From Bacillota bacterium (GTDB lineage: Bacteria > Bacillota > Clostridia > Christensenellales > Pumilibacteraceae), in the NCBI GenBank assembly GCA_009783985.1, contig WQVM01000004.1:1-47589 (forward strand): 47,589 nucleotides of DNA, in the 5' to 3' direction. Of this stretch, positions 41,234 through 47,589 are shown one piece after another (the stretch's first letter is position 1; the number at the start of each line of letters is the position of its first letter). The position numbers and the translations under genes are program-made. The notes under the pieces are model-generated. The model was not told the DNA's origin and ran no database searches. It worked only from the letters and a program-made list of their open reading frames with translations.

Positions 41234-41291
41234 CACTATTGACCAAAGTAGTCAATAGTGCTATTATATATCAATTGACCAAAGTAGTCAA
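41234..41291 (-). promoter_or_regulatory. tetR promoter with two operator palindromes
   Basis: -35 TTGACT (41286-41291), 17 nt, -10 TATAAT (41263-41268) on the minus strand. The 17-bp site TTGACCAAAGTAGTCAA occurs at 41239-41255 and 41275-41291. The first has perfect 10-bp arms CACTATTGAC/GTCAATAGTG. One site covers the -35, the other follows the -10. Confidence 0.88.
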
Positions 41292-41366
41292 CTATTTTTT
41301 AGGGGATTATCAAAAATATTTTTTATTTTTTTAGAGGCATTGTTTGTAATGGATTAGTTGCCAATC

Positions 41367-41464
41367 GTAGGGACGGTTCGCCCTCGACCGCCCGAATAAT
41401 AATTATCATTATCAAAAAAATACGGGTAATTGCTGTTCGGGCGGTCAGGGACGCCCGCCCCTAC
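41367..41464. repeat. GC-rich palindromic repeat, pair 2
   Basis: Inverse copy at 41367-41397 (GTAGGGACGGTTCGCCCTCG..., partly diverged) and direct copy at 41436-41464. Located between the TetR gene and tuf. Confidence 0.75.
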
Positions 41465-41579
41465 AATTAGCTAATCTTTAATGACTTGTATCCCTTGTAC
41501 ATATCATAAATATAACCTTAGCCGTATTGTCATTAAGGTTGTAACGAAACTATGAATTGTTGCGTAATTGACAATTATT

Positions 41580-41679
41580 ATTCGGGCGGTCGATGCCCGC
41601 CCCTACAAAATACGCAAAACCGCCCAATTATTGCCACTTTATTTGCCATGTAGGGGCGGGCGTCCCCGACCGCCCGAAT
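41580..41679. repeat. GC-rich palindromic repeat, pair 3
   Basis: Direct copy at 41580-41606 (identical over its core to the first copy) and inverse copy at 41650-41679. The 41292-41715 gap holds only these repeats. Confidence 0.8.
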
Positions 41680-41715
41680 ATTCTTATCCTTATTCTAATA
41701 ACAGCAATAAAAAAA

Positions 41716-41749
41716 GCAAAGGACGCCTTGTTCCGAAAGCGTCCTTTGC
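41716..41749 (-). terminator. Terminator of the str operon after tuf
   Basis: An 11-bp stem GCAAAGGACGC/GCGTCCTTTGC followed on the minus strand by a run of seven T, about 40 nt beyond the tuf stop codon. Confidence 0.92.
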
Positions 41750-41788
41750 AATAAATTCATTTGGTTTTTAGGGAATTAACCTCATTAT

Positions 41789-42991
41789 TTACTTGATGAT
41801 ATTAGCAATAACACCAGAACCAACCGTACGACCGCCTTCACGGACAGCAAAGCGAAGTCCTTTTTCGGCAGCGATAGGAGCGATTAGTTTAACAGTAATA
41901 GTAACATTATCACCCGGTTTAACCATCTCTACACCCTTAGGCAATTCGATTGTACCGGTAACATCTGTTGTACGGAAATAGAATTGCGGACGGTATCCGT
42001 TAAAGAATGGTGAGTGACGACCGCCTTCTTCTTTTTTAAGAACATAAATCTCAGCGGTGAACTCTGTATGAGGAGTGATAGAACCCGGCTTACAAAGAAC
42101 TTGACCGCGCTCAATATCCTTACGGTCTACACCGCGAAGAAGTATACCTGCGTTGTCACCTGCCAAAGCACTGTCTAGCATTTTGCGGAACATTTCGATA
42201 CCTGTAACAACTGTTTCACGAGTTGCTGTGATACCAACGATTTCGACTTTGTCTTGAATCTTAACAGAACCACGCTCTACTCTACCGGTAGCAACAGTTC
42301 CGCGACCTGTGATTGTAAATACATCCTCAACAGGCATCAAGAAAGGCTTTTCGCTATCCCTAACAGGGTCAGGAATAAATGTGTCAACAGCTTGCATAAG
42401 TTCTGCAATGCAAGCACAAGCCGGATCATCAACTTTTCCGTCAAGAGCTTTTTCAAGAGCTTTAACAGCACTACCTTTAACGATAGGTGTATCATCTCCG
42501 GGGAAACCGTATTGACTTAGAAGGTCTCTAACTTCCATTTCTACAAGTTCAAGAAGTTCTTTATCGTCAACAAGGTCAACCTTGTTCATAAATACAACAA
42601 TCTTAGGCACACCAACTTGACGGGCAAGAAGGATATGCTCACGAGTTTGCGGCATAGGACCGTCAGCAGCGGACACAACAAGAATCGCACCGTCCATTTG
42701 AGCGGCACCTGTAATCATATTTTTAACATAGTCCGCGTGACCTGGGCAGTCCACATGAGCATAGTGGCGCTTTTCTGTTTCGTACTCAACATGCGAAGTA
42801 TTAATTGTAATACCGCGTGCTTTTTCTTCCGGTGCAGAGTCAATATCCGCATACGCTTTTTTTGCACCGCCGAATTTAACCGCTTGAGTTGTTGTAAGAG
42901 CGGCGGTAAGAGTTGTTTTGCCGTGGTCAACATGACCGATTGTACCCACATTAACATGGGTTTTGTTTCTTTCAAATTTTTGCTTAGCCAT
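41789..42991 (-). CDS. tuf: Elongation factor Tu
   Basis: 400 aa. GTPase motifs [23 protein letters not shown] and NKVDLVDD, then domains 2 and 3 ([51 protein letters not shown]). Delivers aminoacyl-tRNA to the ribosome. CGGAG precedes the ATG. It follows fusA after a 116-bp AT-rich gap and is the last gene of the str operon. Confidence 0.99.
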   Translation of the reverse strand: MAKQKFERNKTHVNVGTIGHVDHGKTTLTAALTTTQAVKFGGAKKAYADIDSAPEEKARGITINTSHVEYETEKRHYAHVDCPGHADYVKNMITGAAQMDGAILVVSAADGPMPQTREHILLARQVGVPKIVVFMNKVDLVDDKELLELVEMEVRDLLSQYGFPGDDTPIVKGSAVKALEKALDGKVDDPACACIAELMQAVDTFIPDPVRDSEKPFLMPVEDVFTITGRGTVATGRVERGSVKIQDKVEIVGITATRETVVTGIEMFRKMLDSALAGDNAGILLRGVDRKDIERGQVLCKPGSITPHTEFTAEIYVLKKEEGGRHSPFFNGYRPQFYFRTTDVTGTIELPKGVEMVKPGDNVTITVKLIAPIAAEKGLRFAVREGGRTVGSGVIANIIK

Positions 42992-43107
42992 TTTTTAATA
43001 TACTCCGTTTATTTAATATTTTATAAGGTTTTTCACATTAGTTAGTGTAATACTATTATATCTTATCTATAAAAATATTTCAAGTGTTTTTTAGTAGTTT
43101 TTATAAA

Positions 43108-45186
43108 TTATTTTTTGGCTCTGTCGCCGATAATTTTTTCGGCTACAAACTTAGGAACTTCGTAATAGTGACTAAATTGCATACTGTAGACACCGCGTCC
43201 TTGTGTACGGCTTCTAAGGTCGGTCGAATATCCGAACATATCCGACAATGGAATTTCTGCCCTAATCTTCTTGCCGCCACCAGGAATATCATCCGTACCA
43301 AGCAAGTTGCCTCGTCTTGAGCTTACATTACCCATAACATCACCCATATATTCTTCGGGCAATTCTACTTCAACGCTCATAATCGGCTCAAGCAATACCG
43401 CATTAGCTGTACGCATACCTTCTTTGAATGCCATACTACCCGCAATCTTAAACGCCATTTCGCTTGAGTCAACCTCGTGGAAACTTCCGTCATAAACGGT
43501 GACCTTAAAGTCTACGCACTCATAACCCGCAAGAATACCGCTTTGTTTAGCTTCTTCGATACCTTTATTAACAGCAGGGATATATTCTTTAGGAATAGAA
43601 CCGCCCACAGTCTCGTCAACAAACTCGTATCCTTTACCCGGCTCTTGCGGCTCCATATGAATTTTACAATGTCCGTATTGACCTTTACCGCCGCTTTGTC
43701 TCTTATATACACCCTCAACAGTAACTTTGTTGCGGATAGTCTCTCTGTACGCAACCTGCGGTTTACCCACATTAGCGTCAACCTTAAACTCACGCTTCAT
43801 ACGGTCAACAATAATCTCTAAGTGCAACTCACCCATACCGGCGATAATTGTTTGACCTGTTTCTTTATCCGTGTAAGTCTTAAATGTCGGGTCTTCCTCA
43901 GCAAGTTTAACAAGTGCTATACCCATTTTTTCTTGGTCTTGCTTAGACTTAGGCTCAATAGCAACTCTGATAACCGGCTCCGGAAAGTCCATACTTTCTA
44001 AGATGATAGGCTTATCCGCATCACACAGTGTATCTCCCGTTGTCGTATCTTTAAGACCTACAATCGCACAAATATCACCGGCAAAAATTTCGCTTATTTC
44101 TTCTCGTTTATTAGCGTGCATTTGCAACAGGCGTCCGACACGCTCTTTTTTATCCTTAGTAGAGTTTACCACATAAGAACCGCTTTTAAGTGAGCCGCTG
44201 TAACATCTAAAGAAAGTCAAACGACCAACAAAAGGGTCTGTAGCAATCTTAAAAGCCAATCCCGAAAAAGCCTCGGCATCACTGGTCTTACGCGTCGCAT
44301 CTTCGCCTTTAAGAGTCTTTCCTTTTACATCGTCAATATCAAGCGGACTAGGCATATAGGCACAAATAGCGTCAATCATTTTTTGTACGCCCTTGTTTTT
44401 GAATGAAGAACCGCACACAACAGGAAAAATCTTCATCGCAATAGTCGCACTACGGATACCGGCTACAAGTTCCTCATTAGTAAGAGCCGTTCCCTCAAAA
44501 TATTTCTCCATAAGAGCGTCGTCATGAGAGCAGACTTCTTCAATAAGTTTGCCACGATATTCTTCGGCTTGAGCCTTGAGGTCCGCAGGAATCTCAGTCT
44601 CTTCCATATCTGTACCAAGGTCATTTTTGTATATAGTTGCCTTCATAGTGACAAGGTCTATAATACCCTTAAATGTCTCAGATTTACCGATAGGCAATTG
44701 AATAGCTATAGGATTAGCGCCTAATCTAACACGCATCATATCCATAACATTAAAGAAATCGGCGGCGTCTCTGTCCATCTTGTTGACATAAGCCATACGG
44801 GGTACGCCGTACTTATTAGCTTGTCTCCAAACTGTTTCGCTTTGAGGTTGCACACCTCCGCGCGCACAAAAAACCGCAACCGCTCCGTCCAAAACTTTAA
44901 GACTGCGCTCTACCTCTACGGTAAAGTCAACGTGACCGGGAGTATCGATAATATTGATACACTTACCTTTCCATGACGCAGTAGTTGCTGCGGATGTAAT
45001 AGTAATACCACGCTCTTGCTCCTGTGCCATCCAGTCCATTGTCGCCGCACCTTCATGCACCTCGCCGATTTTGTGAACTTTACCGGTATAATACAAAATG
45101 CGCTCGGTAGTGGTTGTCTTACCCGCATCAATGTGTGCCATAATACCAATATTTCTGGTATCTTCCAAACTAAATTGCCTAGCCAT
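43108..45186 (-). CDS. fusA: Elongation factor G
   Basis: 692 aa from [20 protein letters not shown], chosen over the longer ORF start because of AAGGA and family length. GTPase motifs [36 protein letters not shown] and NKMDRD; later domains include [18 protein letters not shown]. Drives translocation on the ribosome and ribosome recycling. Separated from rpsG by a repeat element rather than being tightly packed. Confidence 0.99.
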   Translation of the reverse strand: MARQFSLEDTRNIGIMAHIDAGKTTTTERILYYTGKVHKIGEVHEGAATMDWMAQEQERGITITSAATTASWKGKCINIIDTPGHVDFTVEVERSLKVLDGAVAVFCARGGVQPQSETVWRQANKYGVPRMAYVNKMDRDAADFFNVMDMMRVRLGANPIAIQLPIGKSETFKGIIDLVTMKATIYKNDLGTDMEETEIPADLKAQAEEYRGKLIEEVCSHDDALMEKYFEGTALTNEELVAGIRSATIAMKIFPVVCGSSFKNKGVQKMIDAICAYMPSPLDIDDVKGKTLKGEDATRKTSDAEAFSGLAFKIATDPFVGRLTFFRCYSGSLKSGSYVVNSTKDKKERVGRLLQMHANKREEISEIFAGDICAIVGLKDTTTGDTLCDADKPIILESMDFPEPVIRVAIEPKSKQDQEKMGIALVKLAEEDPTFKTYTDKETGQTIIAGMGELHLEIIVDRMKREFKVDANVGKPQVAYRETIRNKVTVEGVYKRQSGGKGQYGHCKIHMEPQEPGKGYEFVDETVGGSIPKEYIPAVNKGIEEAKQSGILAGYECVDFKVTVYDGSFHEVDSSEMAFKIAGSMAFKEGMRTANAVLLEPIMSVEVELPEEYMGDVMGNVSSRRGNLLGTDDIPGGGKKIRAEIPLSDMFGYSTDLRSRTQGRGVYSMQFSHYYEVPKFVAEKIIGDRAKK

Positions 45187-45235
45187 AACTTTATTATCCT
45201 TCCTATGTGCCGATTTGCACATTACTTATTTTCTT

Positions 45236-45316
45236 AAAAAATATAATGAAAACTTAAAAATGATTGATTTAGTGTTTTTTAATATAACTCGTCCAACATT
45301 TTTCAATTTTCATTAT
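45236..45316. repeat. Inverted element with 7-nt periodic arms (copy 6)
   Basis: Between fusA and rpsG. AATGAAAACTTAAAAATGAT on the left, CAACATTTTTCAATTTTCAT on the right, centre with TATAACTCGTCC. Confidence 0.5.
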
Positions 45317-45324
45317 GACTATAA

Positions 45325-45795
45325 TTACCATCTATAATGAGCAAACGCCCTATTAGCGTCCGCCATACGGTGCATTTCTTCTTTACGCTTAACAGCGGCT
45401 CCCGTGTTATTAAAAGCGTCCAAAAGTTCACCAGCAAGTTTTTCTTTCATTGTTTTTTCGCCGCGCTTACGAGCGAAAGTAACTATCCATCTAAGCCCTA
45501 AAGTCTGACGACGGTCAGGACGGATTTCCATCGGCACTTGATAAGTGCTACCGCCTACTCTGCGTGCTTTAACTTCAAGTGCAGGACTGGCATTGCTTAG
45601 CGCCTTATTAAAAACATCTATCGGCTCTTGTTCGGTTTTGGTTTTGATAAGTTCAAAAGCCTCATAAACGATACTTTGAGCTGTGCCCTTTTTTCCGTCA
45701 AGCATTATTTGATTGACTAATTTTGTTATAACGGTGCTTTTATAAATAGGGTCTGGCAAAACGCTCCTCTTAGGCACCCCGCTTCTTCTTGGCAT
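45325..45795 (-). CDS. rpsG: Ribosomal protein S7
   Basis: 156 aa, full length. [20 protein letters not shown] at the start, [25 protein letters not shown] and the end [16 protein letters not shown] form (here [16 protein letters not shown]). Nucleates assembly of the 30S head. AAGGAGA precedes the ATG. Confidence 0.99.
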   Translation of the reverse strand: MPRRSGVPKRSVLPDPIYKSTVITKLVNQIMLDGKKGTAQSIVYEAFELIKTKTEQEPIDVFNKALSNASPALEVKARRVGGSTYQVPMEIRPDRRQTLGLRWIVTFARKRGEKTMKEKLAGELLDAFNNTGAAVKRKEEMHRMADANRAFAHYRW

Positions 45796-45871
45796 ATTAT
45801 TTAGTTCTCCTTTTCACTTTGACTATCTGTCAAAGCAATACTCTACTTCTTGCTCATTTTACAAAAGTAGC

Positions 45872-45958
45872 AGACTGTTCTTCAATTCTCAATGCTCAAA
45901 AGTAAATCTTAATATCCGCCCTTGAGCATTGTGCATTGCGCACTGAGAATTAATTTGT
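45872..45958. repeat. Inverted element with 7-nt periodic arms (copy 7)
   Basis: Between rpsG and rpsL. CAATTCTCAATGCTCAA pairs with TTGAGCATTGTGCATTGCGC and following GAGAATTAATT; units such as CTCAATG recur every 7 nt. Confidence 0.5.
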
Positions 45959-45962
45959 TTAC

Positions 45963-46334
45963 TTACTTCGGTTTTTTAGCGCCGTACTTACTTCTTGATT
46001 GCATACGCTTAGCAACGCCCGCAGTATCTAATGCGCCTCTGATAATATGATATCTGACACCAGGCAAATCTTTAACCCTACCGCCACGGATAAGAACCAC
46101 GCTATGCTCTTGTAGGTTATGACCGATACCCGGAATATAAACCGTTCCTTCCATCTTGTTGACAAGACGGACACGCGCTATTTTGCGTAGCGCAGAATTA
46201 GGCTTTTTAGGTGTAGTTGTAGTTACAGACAAACAAACGCCACGCTTTTGCGGACACTCGTCCATAATCGGACTCTTACTCTTAAAAGTAATTTTTTCTC
46301 TACCCTGCCTAATTAATTGATTGATTGTTGGCAT
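45963..46334 (-). CDS. rpsL: Ribosomal protein S12
   Basis: 123 aa. [20 protein letters not shown]..., the decoding-site loops [17 protein letters not shown] and [29 protein letters not shown], and end [11 protein letters not shown]. The lysine of TTTPKKPNS, where streptomycin-resistance changes occur, is the ordinary residue. Confidence 0.99.
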   Translation of the reverse strand: MPTINQLIRQGREKITFKSKSPIMDECPQKRGVCLSVTTTTPKKPNSALRKIARVRLVNKMEGTVYIPGIGHNLQEHSVVLIRGGRVKDLPGVRYHIIRGALDTAGVAKRMQSRSKYGAKKPK

Positions 46335-46365
46335 ATTATTTTGGTTGACCTCCTTATTAAGATTT

Positions 46366-46442
46366 TATTCAATGCGCAGTGTGCAATGCTCAATACGCAA
46401 TTATTGACTTTGTTTCAATGCTCAGTTCTCAATGGTTGATGT
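46366..46442. repeat. 7-nt periodic repeat (copy 8)
   Basis: Between rpsL and the L7Ae-like gene. CAATGCGCAGTGTGCAATGC and CAATACG continue as CAAT-led heptamers; after a short centre come TCAATGCTCAGTTCTCAATG and GTTCAATG in the same orientation, so this copy is direct rather than inverted. Confidence 0.45.
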
Positions 46443-46477
46443 TCAATGTTTTACTGTCATCTATCCACTCTCACCTA

Positions 46478-46729
46478 TCACCTTTTTATACAGCCTATTA
46501 CAGCACAACTAACCTCAATACCGCATTTTTCTCCCAGTTCCACCTTGCTCTTGACTCTTATGATATTGGCAGCCCTTGCTTTACATTCTTTGACAATTTG
46601 AGTTTTGATAGTCTTGTCAGTATCATCAGCAAGTGCAATTACTCCCACCGTTCCCTCTCTAAGACCCCTCATCACTTGCTTATATCCCGTCACCCTATCA
46701 GGTGCGTTAATAATATCCACTAACTCCAT
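46478..46729 (-). CDS. rplGB: L7Ae-like ribosomal protein (YbxF/L7Ae family)
   Basis: 83 aa. Pattern VTGYKQVMRGLREGTVGVIALADDTD...IVKECKARAANIIRVKSKVELGEKCGIEVSCAVIGCIKR fits the small bacterial L7Ae-type K-turn-binding proteins found before rpsL in Firmicutes. It binds kink-turn RNA. First gene of the str operon here; the rpoB and rpoC genes that usually precede it are absent. Confidence 0.9.
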   Translation of the reverse strand: MELVDIINAPDRVTGYKQVMRGLREGTVGVIALADDTDKTIKTQIVKECKARAANIIRVKSKVELGEKCGIEVSCAVIGCIKR

Positions 46730-46767
46730 ATTCCAAAACCTATTCCTGTCTGCTTCAAAACCTACTA

Positions 46768-46797
46768 ATTATACCTCTTTTTTACCAGCTATGTCAA
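46768..46797 (-). promoter_or_regulatory. str operon promoter
   Basis: TTGACA (46792-46797), 18 nt, TATAAT (46768-46773) on the minus strand, about 30 nt before the L7Ae-like gene. Confidence 0.85.
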
Positions 46798-46799
46798 GC

Positions 46800-47078
46800 A
46801 TTTTAAGCACCCTTGCATAATTTTCTAAATCAATTAAATATAAAGAGAGAACCAATTCGCCTTACTCAACTCACAAAGACGAATTATATCCTGTATTTTT
46901 ATGCACTTTCGTCATTAGATATGAAATCCTCAAAGTCTTCGGCTAGCTTTTTGCAAGTTCGCTACAAGTTAATGCCAAACACCGCTATGATATTCACACT
47001 AATTAAACATGTGGGCAACTAAATAATCGTGGATTGTCTAGTAGATGTCATCAAAGATCAAGCCATTTCAGTTCACAT
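46800..47078. other. Gap between rRNA terminator and str promoter
   Basis: No gene, tRNA or clear repeat seen. The ORF at 46813-47022 (69 aa) has no ribosome site and reads as noise. Confidence 0.6.
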
Positions 47079-47109
47079 AAAAAAAGACTGGCTCATATAG
47101 AACCAGTCT
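47079..47109 (-). terminator. rRNA operon terminator
   Basis: Stem AGACTGGTTC/GAGCCAGTCT (10 bp with a G-T pair) followed by seven T on the minus strand, about 10 nt after the 5S gene. Confidence 0.92.
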
Positions 47110-47119
47110 AAATTTGGAA

Positions 47120-47235
47120 TACGGCAACGACCTACTCTCCCAACCCGTTTCCAGGTAAGTACCATTGGCTCTGCAGGGCTTAACTTCCGTGTTCGAGATG
47201 AGAACGGGTGGGACCCCTGCGATATAGTCACCGTA
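47120..47235 (-). rRNA. rrf: 5S ribosomal RNA
   Basis: On the minus strand it holds the conserved CCCGTTCTCATCTCGAACAC and GGAAGTTAAG. The ends pair (ACGGTGAC with GTTGCCGT). About 116 nt. It follows the 23S gene by roughly 190 bp of AT-rich spacer without a tRNA. Confidence 0.96.
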
Positions 47236-47426
47236 ATGGTATATTAACGGTCTTAATCGACCGAATAATAACTATTATAGTTATGTGCTGTCAAGTCATT
47301 GACAATTATTTTGCACATTTACAACCACATAGAGAGAATAATTTTTGTTTTTTTGAAAAACATTTTAAGACTATTAAATTGCGTGTTATAGTGGTCATGA
47401 TAATATGACCTGCTATTGTATTTTGT

Positions 47427-47589
47427 GATTAAGCCCTCGACTTATTAGTACCAGTCAGCTGAACACATTGCTGTGCTTACACCTCTGGCCTATCAACCTT
47501 GTCGTCTACAAGGAGTCTTACTAGCTTACGCTATGAGATATCTTATCTTGAGGTGGGTTTCACGCTTAGATGCTTTCAGCGTTTATCCA
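47427..47589 (-). rRNA. rrl: 23S ribosomal RNA, 3' end (partial)
   Basis: The minus strand contains the conserved 3' region of 23S: GCTGAAAGCATCTAAGCGTG, AAACCCACCTCAAGAT and, near the end, GGTACTAATAAGTCGAGGGC. The rest extends beyond the window. Confidence 0.96.

Noticed and set aside
40445-41679. CRISPR array
   Set aside because: Repeats alternate in orientation, spacing is irregular (42 to 740 bp) and no cas gene is present; REP-like pairs explain them better.

Overview
The window looks like chromosome of a low-to-moderate GC, spore-forming Firmicute (Clostridia-like, probably uncultured). The evidence is a cotJABC spore-coat operon, the rpmH-rnpA-yidD-yidC-jag cluster, a str ribosomal operon next to an rRNA operon, strong Shine-Dalgarno sites and sigma-A type promoters. 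Most host genes lie on the minus strand. No genus-level marker can be read here; the 23S fragment is only about 160 nt.

Layout. 1-10000: the 3' end of a cation P-type ATPase gene, a YgiQ-type radical SAM gene carrying two in-frame repeat insertions, a small MITE-like element, a zinc-ribbon membrane protein, purine genes purD-purL, and a pncA-amiS pair. 10150-27450: the cotJ operon, with cotJC split by a 15.9-kb element. 27559-31000: jag, yidC, yidD, rnpA and rpmH. 31170-35610: a three-gene stress/envelope operon (SPFH protein plus two zinc-ribbon membrane paralogues, ydjI/ydjG-like). 35726-41291: a PAP2 phosphatase, a heterodimeric ABC exporter and its probable TetR regulator with clear operators. 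41716-46797: tuf, fusA, rpsG, rpsL and an L7Ae-like gene behind a strong promoter. 47085-47589: rRNA terminator, 5S rRNA and the 3' end of 23S rRNA.

The main discovery is the element at 11063-26954. CotJC is cut after codon 31 and resumes in frame 15,890 bp later. Exact excision at the shared GGCGG would rebuild a 194-residue manganese-catalase-type CotJC. The element encodes a large serine recombinase whose gene ends 18 bp from the left junction, and the joined element ends form an imperfect dyad centred on GG, as expected for a serine-integrase attP. Inside are a XRE repressor and divergent promoter region, many small unknown genes, three secreted proteins each with a C-terminal membrane anchor and basic tail (two with GLUG-like or InlB B-repeat adhesin modules), small membrane proteins, a HerA/FtsK/Zot-like membrane ATPase, and a Rep_1-type HUH rolling-circle replication protein preceded by four large hairpins. 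The set resembles a filamentous (inovirus-like) prophage of a Gram-positive host. Its position in a sporulation gene invites comparison with skin-type developmental excision. Identity as a phage and sporulation-timed excision are inferences.

The host sequence is also rich in small dispersed repeats: REP-like units inside a coding gene, inverted elements whose arms have a 7-nt period, and six copies of a GC-rich palindromic repeat in opposed pairs. Coordinates of non-ORF features were counted by eye and may be off by a base or two.
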